Shown piece by piece: positions 1-5,604 of a DNA stretch of 8,363 nt. The stretch comes from Chloroflexota bacterium (lineage in GTDB: Bacteria; Chloroflexota; Chloroflexia; Thermomicrobiales; JADLAZ01), in assembly GCA_020849725.1 (NCBI GenBank), contig JADLAZ010000230.1, positions 1 to 8,363 on the forward strand, given 5' to 3'. A program made the position numbers and the translations under genes. The notes under the pieces were generated by a model. It saw nothing but the letters and a program-made list of their open reading frames with translations. It had not been told where the DNA came from and made no database searches. Positions within the stretch are counted from its first letter, which is position 1; every line of letters starts with the position of its first letter.

Positions 1-459
1 CCGGTGCGGGTCATCAACCTGATGGGCGTCGTTCACATGGCCGAACTGGACAATCCATTCCGCGTCATCGATGCTTACCTGCAAGAGACCGCGCGCTGCC
101 CGGTGACGATTGTCGACTTCCACGCCGAGGTGACATCCGAGAAGGTGGCGATGGGCTGGCATCTCGACGGCCGGGTCAGCGCGGTGCTTGGCACCCACAC
201 GCACGTGCCGACCGCCGATGCTCGGCTGCTGCCCGCAGGCGCTGCCGTCGTCACCGACGTTGGCATGGTCGGACCGCTGCACTCGGTCATCGGCGCCGGC
301 ATCGAGCCAGTGCTGCAGCGCTTCCTCACCCACCTGCCGGTGCGGTTGACCGTGCCGGGCGGGCCGGTGATGTTCAATGCCGTGCTCGTGACCGTCGACG
401 AGACCAGCGGTCGCGCCACGGCGATCGAGCGCATCGATCGGAGCTGGACCGCGCCATAG
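1..459 (+). CDS. YmdB-family metallophosphoesterase, C-terminal part (5' end outside window)
   Basis: This is the last 152 residues of a calcineurin-like phosphoesterase of the YmdB/TIGR00282 type. Characterised members are dinuclear-metal phosphodiesterases that hydrolyse cyclic nucleotides such as 2',3'-cAMP. The sequence shows DFHAEVTSEKVAMGW (residues 39-53 of the fragment), then GTHTHVPTAD (64-73) and TDVGM. His41, His66 and His68 have the spacing (25, then 2) of the C-terminal metal-ligand histidines that I recall for Bacillus YmdB. The family is about 260 residues long, so roughly 110 are missing, including the N-terminal Asp, Glu and Asn ligands. Frame 1 is open from the first base and stops at TAG 457-459. 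In many bacteria this gene follows rny (RNase Y), so rny may lie just left of the window; that is inference. The in-frame ATG codons near the left edge are internal methionines, not starts. Confidence 0.9.
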   Translation, partial: PVRVINLMGVVHMAELDNPFRVIDAYLQETARCPVTIVDFHAEVTSEKVAMGWHLDGRVSAVLGTHTHVPTADARLLPAGAAVVTDVGMVGPLHSVIGAGIEPVLQRFLTHLPVRLTVPGGPVMFNAVLVTVDETSGRATAIERIDRSWTAP

Positions 460-674
460 GTGGTGGTGGGCAACGCTGGCCCATCCGCCGGCATGGTCGG
501 GGGGCGCAGGGGAGCAAAGCGGGATGGAGGGTGCGAGGCTCCCGCCCCCCAGCCCGTCCATGGACGATTCCGGTGAAGGCTGTTAGGCTTAAGCCTTCGG
601 TGGGCCAGGCGTGGCCGCGATGCCGTAGACGCCAGCCGCGGCCGACGCGACCATTGCCGCCGGGGAGGATGACC
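460..674 (+). other. Intergenic region with inverted repeats and the leader of the PIN-TRAM gene
   Basis: I see no gene in this 215-bp gap. It holds a long imperfect hairpin: GGGGGGCG at 499-506 pairs with CGCCCCCC at 543-550, and GGAGC at 511-515 pairs with GCTCC at 538-542, with four unpaired bases between the two left-arm blocks. It lacks a T run, so it is at most a weak terminator for the phosphoesterase gene. A perfect 12-bp palindrome, AGGCTTAAGCCT, lies at 585-596 and is nested with GAAGGC (575-580) and GCCTTC (593-598), which can form an alternative stem. Either could be a regulator site or part of a leader RNA. I found no convincing -35/-10 pair. Confidence 0.4.
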
Positions 675-1736
675 GTGCTGCTGGCGCTGCGGTTCTTCGG
701 CCTGATCGCCGGGGGGATCGTCGGCTGGCAGGTGGGAGCGTACCTCAGCGCGCCGCAAGGCTCGCCCGACTTGCTGCTGATCGTGGCGCTGGCGACGATC
801 GGCGCGGCGCTGGGCGCGGTCGTCGCGCCGTTCGTCACCCTCTACCCGGTGCGCTGGGCACGCCGGCAGATCGATGCCCGCTCGGCGCTCGATCTGCTCG
901 CCGCCGGCGTCGGCCTGATGATTGGCCTGCTGCTGGCGGCGCTGCTGGCGCTGCCGCTGGCGCTGCTGCCGCCGCCGTTCAGTCAGTTCCTGCCGATCGC
1001 CGCGGCGGCCATCTTCGGCTACCTCGGCGTCACCGTGCTGGTTGCCCACAAGCGCGATATTGTCAATCTCGTCCGACGCGGGCCGGCTGCCGCGCCGGCC
1101 GCGCGCGCGCTGTTGCTCGATACCAGCGCCATCATTGACGGTCGCATCGCCGACGTGAGCCAGACCGGCTTTCTGGATGGCGAGTTGCTCGTGCCGCGCT
1201 TCGTGCTGGAGGAGTTGCAACTCATCGCCGACTCGGCCGATGTGCTGCGCCGCAATCGAGGCCGGCGCGGTCTGGAGATGCTGAACCGGCTCCAGCGCGA
1301 GTCGACGGCGTCGGTGCGCGTACTCGAAACCCCGGGCAGCGAAGGCCAGCCGGTCGATGCCGCCCTGGTGCGGCTGGCGCGCGAGCAGCAGTGCGCGATC
1401 ATCACCAACGACTACAACCTGAACCGGGTTGCCGAGCTGCAGGGCGTGCGCGTCCTCAACCTGAACGAGCTGGCCAACGCCGTCCGGCCGGTGGTGCTGC
1501 CGGGCGAGGAATTAACCGTGCGGCTGGTGCAGGAGGGCAAGGAGCCGGGCCAGGGCGTCGCCTACCTCGACGACGGCACGATGATCGTCGTCGATCAGGG
1601 ACGCAAGGCGGTGGGGAGCGAGCGGCGCGTCGTCGTCACCCGCGTGCTGCAGACCGTGGCCGGCCGCATGATCTTCGCCGCGCTGCGCGAAGAAGCAGCC
1701 GCCGCTCCGCGCTCCCGCGGCGCCGAGCGATCGTGA
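675..1736 (+). CDS. Membrane-anchored PIN-TRAM domain protein (YacL type)
   Basis: The product is a 353-residue predicted nuclease/RNA-binding protein of the YacL type. Four hydrophobic segments fill roughly residues 1-125. A PIN domain follows, with acidic residues typical of the metal site: D149 (LLLDTSAIIDGR), E179/E180 (FVLEEL), D228 (VDAALVRLA) and D246 (TNDYN). A C-terminal TRAM-like RNA-binding domain spans about 277-336 (GEELTVRL to GRMIFAALR). I chose GTG at 675 because GGGGAGG ends at 668, six bases before it. ATG 669 adds two residues but touches the Shine-Dalgarno sequence, leaving no spacing. The family often sits upstream of ispD/ispF, as here. Its biological substrate is not known, and RNase activity is inferred from the PIN residues. 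The stop TGA (1734-1736) overlaps an out-of-frame ATG at 1736. Confidence 0.88.
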   Translation: MLLALRFFGLIAGGIVGWQVGAYLSAPQGSPDLLLIVALATIGAALGAVVAPFVTLYPVRWARRQIDARSALDLLAAGVGLMIGLLLAALLALPLALLPPPFSQFLPIAAAAIFGYLGVTVLVAHKRDIVNLVRRGPAAAPAARALLLDTSAIIDGRIADVSQTGFLDGELLVPRFVLEELQLIADSADVLRRNRGRRGLEMLNRLQRESTASVRVLETPGSEGQPVDAALVRLAREQQCAIITNDYNLNRVAELQGVRVLNLNELANAVRPVVLPGEELTVRLVQEGKEPGQGVAYLDDGTMIVVDQGRKAVGSERRVVVTRVLQTVAGRMIFAALREEAAAAPRSRGAERS

Positions 1737-1737
1737 T

Positions 1738-1760
1738 GGTGCTGGGTGTTGGGTGCTGGG
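1738..1760 (+). repeat. 7-bp tandem repeat (GGTGCTG/GGTGTTG), three copies
   Basis: GGTGCTG (1738-1744), GGTGTTG (1745-1751) and GGTGCTG (1752-1758) run head to tail, followed by GG. The array starts two bases after the stop of the PIN-TRAM gene and covers the first possible in-frame start of ispD (GTG 1746). The unit length is not a multiple of three, so a change in copy number shifts the frame of anything started upstream. Confidence 0.8.
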
Positions 1761-1816
1761 GTAGGGGCGTTGGCTGAGCGGCGATGGCTCCGGCTGCGCT
1801 CAGCCACCGGGGAGGT

Positions 1817-1925
1817 CCCTCACCCTCACCCTCTCCCTCTCCCAGAGGGAGATGGAACGGATCGTGGTGATCGGGAGCCGTCGGTTCCCTCGCCCACCGC
1901 GGTGGGCGAGGGCGAGGGTGAGGGT
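1817..1925. repeat. Composite inverted-repeat element with a 26-bp perfect palindrome
   Basis: The left arm CCCTCACCCTCACCCTC (from 1818) matches the reverse complement of the right arm GGGCGAGGGCGAGGGTGAGG (1905-1924) with two mismatches over about 20 bp. Inside the element, 1887-1912 is a perfect 26-bp palindrome centred on CCACCGCGGTGG. A smaller hairpin, CTCCCTCTCCCAGAGGGAG, sits near 1833-1851. CCCTCACCC-type elements are familiar as dispersed intergenic repeats in this kind of genome, so a REP- or MITE-like origin is likely. It could act in RNA structure or transcription pausing between the PIN-TRAM gene and ispD. The reading frame of ispD stays open through it. Confidence 0.65.
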
Positions 1926-2663
1926 TCCTATCCTCACGCATCACGCATCACGCATCACGCATCACTTTCCCAGCCCCCATCCCTCGGTGTCGTCGTGGTG
2001 GCGGCTGGGCGCAGCGCGCGCATGGGTGGGCAGGACAAGCTGCTGGCACTGCTGGCGGGCCAGCCAGTGCTGGCCTACTGCCTGACGGTCATCGCTCGCC
2101 ATCCGGCCGTGACGGCGCTGGTTGTCGTCGCCACGCCCGACCGGCTAGCGGCGGTCGGTGAGGTGGCGGCGGTGGCAGCTGGCGCGCGGCTAACGGCAGT
2201 GGTGGCTGGCGGCGCGCGCCGGCAGGACTCAGTGCGCGCCGGCGTGGCGGCATTGCCATCGTGCGACGCCATCGCCATCCATGACGGCGCGCGGCCGTTC
2301 CTGACGGCGGCGATGCTCGACCGGGGACTGGCGGCGCTGGCCGCGGCTGGAGCGGCGCTGGCGGTGGCGCCGGTGATCGACACGATCAAGGAGGTCGATA
2401 CCGCTGGGCGCGTGCTGGCGACACCGCCGCGAGCCGCGCTGCGCGCCGCCCAGACGCCGCAATTCTTCCGGGCCGCCACGCTGCGCGCCGCCTACGCCGC
2501 CGCCGACTGGAGCCGCGAGGTCACCGACGAGGCGATGCTGGTCGAGGCGCTCGGTGAGCCGGTGCTGGTGGTCGAGGGCAGCCCGCTCAACCACAAAATC
2601 ACGACGCCGGTGGACCTGGTGATCGCGGCGGCGCTGCTGCGTGCCGGGCTGGTCGGCACATGA
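1902..2663 (+). CDS. ispD: 2-C-methyl-D-erythritol 4-phosphate cytidylyltransferase (IspD)
   Basis: IspD joins CTP to 2-C-methyl-D-erythritol 4-phosphate, the third step of the MEP pathway, in the cytosol. Numbered from GTG 1902, the nucleotide-binding motif is [15 protein letters not shown] (residues 32-46, Lys46). HDGARPF follows with D128 and R131, then QTPQFFR from Q184, TDEAML from T208 and NHKITTP with K232; all are diagnostic. The catalytic fold begins only at about residue 28 (base 1983). The 27 residues before it come from repeat DNA, so the true start is uncertain. GTG 1902 is the nearest upstream in-frame start that keeps the first beta strand. GTG 1746 would add 52 residues, and GTG 1995 or 1998 would cut into the first strand. 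None has a clear ribosome binding site, so translation may depend on coupling to the PIN-TRAM gene. The stop overlaps ispF by 4 bp (ATGA). Confidence 0.9.
   Translation: MGEGEGEGSYPHASRITHHASLSQPPSLGVVVVAAGRSARMGGQDKLLALLAGQPVLAYCLTVIARHPAVTALVVVATPDRLAAVGEVAAVAAGARLTAVVAGGARRQDSVRAGVAALPSCDAIAIHDGARPFLTAAMLDRGLAALAAAGAALAVAPVIDTIKEVDTAGRVLATPPRAALRAAQTPQFFRAATLRAAYAAADWSREVTDEAMLVEALGEPVLVVEGSPLNHKITTPVDLVIAAALLRAGLVGT
1934..1965 (+). repeat. 7-bp tandem repeat (TCACGCA), about 4.6 copies
   Basis: Four exact copies of TCACGCA start at 1934, 1941, 1948 and 1955, followed by TCAC. The array lies inside the reading frame leading into ispD, 18 bp before the first conserved codon at 1983, where it would be read as [14 protein letters not shown] residues. 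It is a second 7-bp array flanking the inverted-repeat element, again with a unit that is not a multiple of three. Confidence 0.85.
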
Positions 2664-3151
2664 GTGCCCCCATGATGCGCGTCGGCGTTGGCTACGATGT
2701 CCACCGTCTCGCGGCTGGCCGCCGGCTCGTGCTGGGCGGTGTCGAGATCGTGTCGCCGCTGGGGCTGCTGGGGCATTCCGATGCCGACGTGCTGACACAC
2801 GCCATCATGGACGCGCTGCTGGGCGCGGCGGCGCTGGGCGACATCGGCCAGCACTTCCCGCCCAGCGACGAGCAGTGGCGCGATGCCGACAGCCTGGCGC
2901 TGCTGGCGCGGGTGACGGCGCTGCTGGTGGCGCGGGGCTGGCGGGTCGGCAACGTCGATGCGACGGTCGTGCTGGAGCGGCCAAAGCTCGCGCCGCACGT
3001 GCCGGCGATGCGCGCCCGGCTGGCCGAGGCGATGGGCGTCACCCCGGCTGGCGTCAGTGTCAAGGCGACGACCAACGAGAGCATGGGCTTCATCGGCCGT
3101 GAGGAGGGCGCCGCCGCCCACGCCGTGGCGCTGATCGTTGCCAGGGCGTAA
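2660..3151 (+). CDS. ispF: 2-C-methyl-D-erythritol 2,4-cyclodiphosphate synthase (IspF)
   Basis: IspF cyclises 4-diphosphocytidyl-methylerythritol 2-phosphate to methylerythritol 2,4-cyclodiphosphate with release of CMP. It is normally a cytosolic homotrimer with a divalent metal. At 163 residues the protein is full length for the family. VGYDVHR supplies metal ligands D13 and H15, [12 protein letters not shown] supplies H47, [10 protein letters not shown] is the flexible active-site loop, and [16 protein letters not shown] is the C-terminal signature. ATG 2660 overlaps the ispD stop, which implies translational coupling. ATG 2672 and ATG 2675 are alternative starts that trim four or five residues, and most relatives start close to the second ([10 protein letters not shown]). 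The stop TAA lies in a duplicated GGCGTAA (3145-3158). Confidence 0.95.
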   Translation: MSAPMMRVGVGYDVHRLAAGRRLVLGGVEIVSPLGLLGHSDADVLTHAIMDALLGAAALGDIGQHFPPSDEQWRDADSLALLARVTALLVARGWRVGNVDATVVLERPKLAPHVPAMRARLAEAMGVTPAGVSVKATTNESMGFIGREEGAAAHAVALIVARA

Positions 3152-3166
3152 GGCGTAAGACGCAGC

Positions 3167-3199
3167 GACGGCCGCTCGTCAATAAGACAAGCGGCCGTC
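3167..3199. terminator. Hairpin between convergent ispF and tRNA-Arg
   Basis: GACGGCCGCT (3167-3176) pairs perfectly with AGCGGCCGTC (3190-3199). An inner GTC/GAC (3178-3180 with 3186-3188) closes an AATAA loop, leaving one C/A mismatch. It stands 15 bp after the ispF stop and 6 bp after the tRNA 3' end, so it can serve transcripts from both sides. Neither strand has a proper T run after the stem, so termination efficiency is uncertain. Confidence 0.6.
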
Positions 3200-3205
3200 T
3201 GCGAG

Positions 3206-3278
3206 TACGCCGAGCAGGATTCGAACCTGCGGCCTCTTGCTCCGGAGGCAAGCGCTCTATCCTCTGAGCTACCGGCGC
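3206..3278 (-). tRNA. tRNA-Arg (anticodon CCG)
   Basis: Read on the minus strand, 73 nt fold as a standard cloverleaf. The acceptor GCGCCGG pairs with TCGGCGT, with G-U pairs at both ends. The D arm is GCTC/GAGC, the anticodon arm CTTGC-CTCCGGA-GCAAG, the variable loop AGGCC, and the T arm GCAGG-TTCGAAT-CCTGC. The discriminator is A. Loop positions 34-36 are CCG, which reads the arginine codon CGG. CCA is not encoded, so it must be added after transcription. The gene converges on ispF. Confidence 0.96.
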
Positions 3279-3287
3279 ATCGGTGTC

Positions 3288-3316
3288 ACTATACGGCATC
3301 CGTGCCGGCCTGACAA
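3288..3316 (-). promoter_or_regulatory. Sigma70-type promoter of tRNA-Arg
   Basis: On the minus strand TTGTCA (3311-3316) and TATAGT (3288-3293) are separated by exactly 17 bp, and each matches the consensus at five of six positions. Transcription would start near 3281, a few bases before the mature tRNA 5' end. It is the clearest promoter in the window. The -35 box overlaps the inverted repeat at 3303-3334. Confidence 0.75.
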
Positions 3317-3334
3317 GACCAGGTCAGGCCGGCA
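3303..3334. repeat. 12-bp perfect inverted repeat overlapping the tRNA -35 box
   Basis: TGCCGGCCTGAC (3303-3314) is the exact reverse complement of GTCAGGCCGGCA (3323-3334), with an 8-nt loop. The left arm contains most of the tRNA promoter's -35 hexamer. It could be a terminator-like hairpin or a regulator site. No T run follows on either strand. Confidence 0.6.
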
Positions 3335-3600
3335 GCCTGCGACGGGACCAGGGAGCAGGGGAGTGGCTCAGCCGTGGCGCGATGCTAGTTCGGACAAAAT
3401 GTACGAACATCCATCAGCCGGCAAGAATCTGGGATGCCTGAGCGGCTGATGGGCTGCCAGGCCAGCAATTATCGTTTTGCTGTGTGAGACCACTTATCTC
3501 CTGGGCCGTTTCAGCCGACAGCAGAGTGAGCGGTGACGATCGACGGGCAGCCTACGAGTGTGGGCGGCGCTGGTGTCGGTCGCAGTGGAAGGAGTACGCG
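3335..3600 (+). other. Non-coding leader region with inverted repeats
   Basis: I see no coding sequence in these 266 bp; the open frames lack start signals and family resemblance. CCATCAGCCG (3411-3420) pairs perfectly with CGGCTGATGG (3443-3452) across a 22-nt loop. GTTCG (3388-3392) and CGAAC (3404-3408) form a small inverted repeat around an AT-rich centre. A relatively AT-rich stretch at 3467-3500 is the likeliest promoter area for the gene at 3601, but I cannot identify convincing -35 and -10 boxes. GGAAGGAG at 3587-3594 is the ribosome binding site for that gene. Confidence 0.4.
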
Positions 3601-4041
3601 ATGCTCAACGGGATTCTGCCCCTGCTCGACGACAGGACAGTCCTGATGCAGCAGAGTGGCGGCGGCGCGGCCGCGGGTGGGTTCATGTCGATCATCTGGC
3701 TGGCGATCGTGGTCGTCGTCATCGCTGGCCTGTGGAAGGTCTTCACCAAGGCCGGTCAGCCGGGCTGGGCCGCCATCATCCCGATCTACAACACCCTTGT
3801 GTGGCTCCGAATCATTGACCGGCCGTGGTGGTGGCTGTTGCTCATGTTCGTGCCGTTCGTGAATTTTGTCATTCTCATCATCATGTGCAATGATCTGTCG
3901 AAGGCGTATGGGCATGGCGTCGGCTTCACCCTCGGCCTGATCTTCCTGAGCTTCATCTTCATCCCCATCCTTGGCTTCGGCCCCAGCCAGTACATCGGGC
4001 GCCTCGGCGCGGGCGGGCAGTCGGTGGCTGTGCCGGCCTGA
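3601..4041 (+). CDS. DUF5684-like small integral membrane protein
   Basis: The 146-residue protein has a Gly/Ala-rich N-terminus and then three probable membrane helices at about 30-47, 77-97 and 107-126. Between helices 1 and 2 lies KAGQPGWAAIIPIYNTLVWLRI (residues 50-71). The AGxPGWAAxxPxYN motif, the later DLSKAYGHG and the closing ILGFGPSQYIG match proteins I recall as DUF5684, sometimes annotated as signal peptidase I-like. No Ser/Lys peptidase dyad is visible, so that label should not be used. ATG 3601 is chosen because AAGGAG ends six bases upstream; the frame is open further back to 3484 but without a start signal. The function is unknown. The dehydrogenase gene begins 46 bp downstream with its own ribosome binding site. 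Confidence 0.85.
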   Translation: MLNGILPLLDDRTVLMQQSGGGAAAGGFMSIIWLAIVVVVIAGLWKVFTKAGQPGWAAIIPIYNTLVWLRIIDRPWWWLLLMFVPFVNFVILIIMCNDLSKAYGHGVGFTLGLIFLSFIFIPILGFGPSQYIGRLGAGGQSVAVPA

Positions 4042-4087
4042 CGCCACCCTGTCTGCTAGTGGCGCTCGTCACGGAGGGCGACCGGCG

Positions 4088-5113
4088 ATGACGGTTCCAC
4101 CCCCGCCACGCCGGTCGCCGGCCGCGCCCGTCACCGTCCTGCTGGTCGGGCGTGGCATCCTGAGGATGGCGGATGATCTGCGCGCCACCGCGCCCACTGT
4201 CCGCTTCGTCCTCGCCCCGGATGCCGCCGCCGGCGAGGCCGCACTGCCCGAGGCCGACGCCGCCATCATGGCTGATCGCGTGCGGCCAGCCTACCTGACC
4301 GCGCCGCGCCTGCGCTGGCTGCACCTGATCGGGGCCGGTGTCGATGGCTTCTCGATTGGCGGTCTGCGCGATGTCCCCTTCGCCGTCACCCACAAAGTCG
4401 ATGCCTCAGTCGTGCCCATGGCCGAGTACGTCATGGCCCAGATCCTCGTCATCGCCCGCCGCGCCCACGAGTACCGCCAGTTGCAGGCCCAGCGCCGCTG
4501 GGCGCCGCACGACGCCTGGCCGACGACCGCGCTCATCGAGGTGCGCGGCAGCACGCTCGGCATCGTCGGGCTGGGTCGCGCCGGGCAGGCGCTGGCGCGC
4601 CGCGCGCGCGCGTTCGACATGCGCGTCATCGGCACGCGCCGCCAGGCCGACCAGCGCCCGCCACACATCGCGGCCGTCTATCCACCCGAGCGGCTGCATG
4701 CCGTGCTGGCCGAGGCGGACTTCGTCGCCGTTCTGGCGCCGCTCACCGACGCCACCCACCACCTGATCGACGCGGCGGCGCTGCGGGCGATGCGACCAAC
4801 CGCCTACCTGATCAACATCAGCCGTGGCCCGATCGTCGACCAGGCGGCGCTGATCGAGGCGCTGCGCGCCGGCTGGATCGCCGGCGCGTCGATCGATGTC
4901 TTCGAGCAGGAGCCGCTCGACCCGGCCAGCCCGCTGTGGACGCTGCCGACCGCGATCATCACGCCGCACTGCGGCGGCGTCGGTCCGTACCTCGCCCGCG
5001 ACACGACCGCCGAGATCGCCGACAACCTGCGCCGCTTCGTCGCCGGCCGCCCGCTGCGTCGCCTGCTGAACCGCGCCGACGTCGTCACCACCTTCGCGCC
5101 GCCCAGCCACTAG
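4088..5113 (+). CDS. D-isomer-specific 2-hydroxyacid dehydrogenase
   Basis: This 341-residue NAD(P)-dependent oxidoreductase should interconvert a 2-keto acid and a D-2-hydroxy acid; glyoxylate/hydroxypyruvate and phosphoglycerate types are possible. The Rossmann motif is GIVGLGRAGQALARR with G161-x-G163-x-x-G166. The catalytic triad is visible as R246 (INISRGPIVD), E275 (FEQEPL) and H294 (TPHCGG). The N-terminal substrate domain contains LRWLHLIGAGVDGF. The start ATG 4088 follows GGAGGG after nine bases. The length is normal and there is no C-terminal ACT domain, so it is not a long-form SerA. The Arg after the second nucleotide-binding strand (GTRRQ) hints at NADP preference. The substrate cannot be told from sequence or neighbours. 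Confidence 0.9.
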   Translation: MTVPPPPRRSPAAPVTVLLVGRGILRMADDLRATAPTVRFVLAPDAAAGEAALPEADAAIMADRVRPAYLTAPRLRWLHLIGAGVDGFSIGGLRDVPFAVTHKVDASVVPMAEYVMAQILVIARRAHEYRQLQAQRRWAPHDAWPTTALIEVRGSTLGIVGLGRAGQALARRARAFDMRVIGTRRQADQRPPHIAAVYPPERLHAVLAEADFVAVLAPLTDATHHLIDAAALRAMRPTAYLINISRGPIVDQAALIEALRAGWIAGASIDVFEQEPLDPASPLWTLPTAIITPHCGGVGPYLARDTTAEIADNLRRFVAGRPLRRLLNRADVVTTFAPPSH

Positions 5114-5205
5114 CACCACCTTCCTCGCCGACCTCAACCGCGCCGCTCGACCATCGCCATGGTCAACGACACCTGAGGCAACCTGATAAAGTTGACGCAA
5201 CGGTC

Positions 5206-5229
5206 TTGGCAGGGCTAGCACCCTGCCAA
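5206..5229 (+). terminator. Terminator-like hairpin after the hydroxyacid dehydrogenase
   Basis: TTGGCAGGG (5206-5214) and CCCTGCCAA (5221-5229) form a perfect 9-bp stem with the 6-nt loop CTAGCA, 92 bp after the dehydrogenase stop. No T run follows, so a factor-assisted or weak terminator is the most that can be said. Confidence 0.45.
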
Positions 5230-5495
5230 CCGACACCTCACCGCCGGCCGCCCAGGGCGCCGCCCGGTATCAGGTGGGAGTGCGCAACGCGCTGTGCGGC
5301 CGTTGCCGCGACCGCGCCTTCGACCTCGGGGCGGGCGACCCACGGGTTGGCGCGTCGCCTTCGAGGACACGCCGTAGACACTGCTCGCTGCTGGTGGAGT
5401 TTGGCCTGTGGCCGGCTGGCCACACCCACTCCGGCGGGCATGGCTTCGTCCGGACAAGCGCCGGCCCGCTGGTACCGTCGTGGCTGCCTCTGCCG

Positions 5496-5501
5496 TACAA
5501 T
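5496..5501 (+). promoter_or_regulatory. Possible -10 box for the aldo/keto reductase
   Basis: TACAAT matches the sigma70 -10 consensus at five of six bases, 103 bp before the reductase ATG. The bases 17-18 upstream (TACCGT or GTACCG) do not resemble a -35 box, so this is a candidate only. It would place the palindrome at 5559-5574 in the transcribed leader. Confidence 0.3.
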
Positions 5502-5542
5502 GCTGGCCGACCGTTCCGCCTGCTGTCGGCGTCCGACGTCGA

Positions 5543-5574
5543 CCCATTCGCGCCCATTCGCGGTTCGAACCGCG
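5543..5574. promoter_or_regulatory. Tandem repeat and 16-bp palindrome, possible operator
   Basis: CCCATTCGCG occurs twice in tandem (5543-5552 and 5553-5562) and runs into the perfect palindrome CGCGGTTCGAACCGCG (5559-5574). It stands 30 bp before the reductase ATG and about 20 bp before its AGGAG ribosome binding site. The position suits a repressor site or a leader hairpin. No regulator gene is nearby to link it to. Confidence 0.45.
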
Positions 5575-5604
5575 GCGGCCGCATCCATCCTCCAGGAGAG
5601 CGTC

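Larger units (their letters stand above)
5114..5604 (+). other. 491-bp intergenic region
   Basis: No intact gene is apparent on either strand; the long open frames here are high-GC artefacts with arginine-rich, low-complexity products. Just after the dehydrogenase stop, 5121-5176 reads FLADLNRAAR and, after a one-base shift, TIAMVNDT, faintly like the LNRxGxTIVMVTHD stretch of ABC transporter ATPases. Then come a hairpin (5206-5229), a TACAAT hexamer (5496-5501), and a tandem repeat with palindrome (5543-5574), listed separately. The rest (about 5231-5490) is unrecognised and may be decayed coding DNA. Confidence 0.4.

Noticed and set aside
75..1220. Long minus-strand open frame opposite the phosphoesterase and PIN-TRAM genes
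   Set aside because: It is an Arg/Gln/Asp-rich shadow of two well-supported plus-strand genes, with no family resemblance or start signal; long antisense frames are expected at this GC content.
1934..1965. Tandem repeats as a possible CRISPR array
   Set aside because: The 7-bp units abut directly without spacers, so this is a simple tandem repeat; no cas genes are present.
3206..3278. tRNA as an attachment site for an integrated element
   Set aside because: No integrase, no duplicated tRNA 3' end and no compositional break are visible nearby; both flanks look like ordinary chromosome.
3388..3410. Possible LexA-type SOS box around GTTCGGACAAAATGTACGAAC
   Set aside because: The half-sites are in the opposite order and spacing from the GAAC-N4-GTTC core, and the neighbouring genes have no link to DNA damage.
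3237..3449. Plus-strand open frame of 70 codons
   Set aside because: It begins inside the antisense of tRNA-Arg, crosses the tRNA promoter, and has no ribosome binding site.
3484..3600. Upstream extension of the DUF5684-like protein to GTG 3484
   Set aside because: The added residues are hydrophilic, unlike the family, and the good ribosome binding site is at 3587-3594, directly before ATG 3601.
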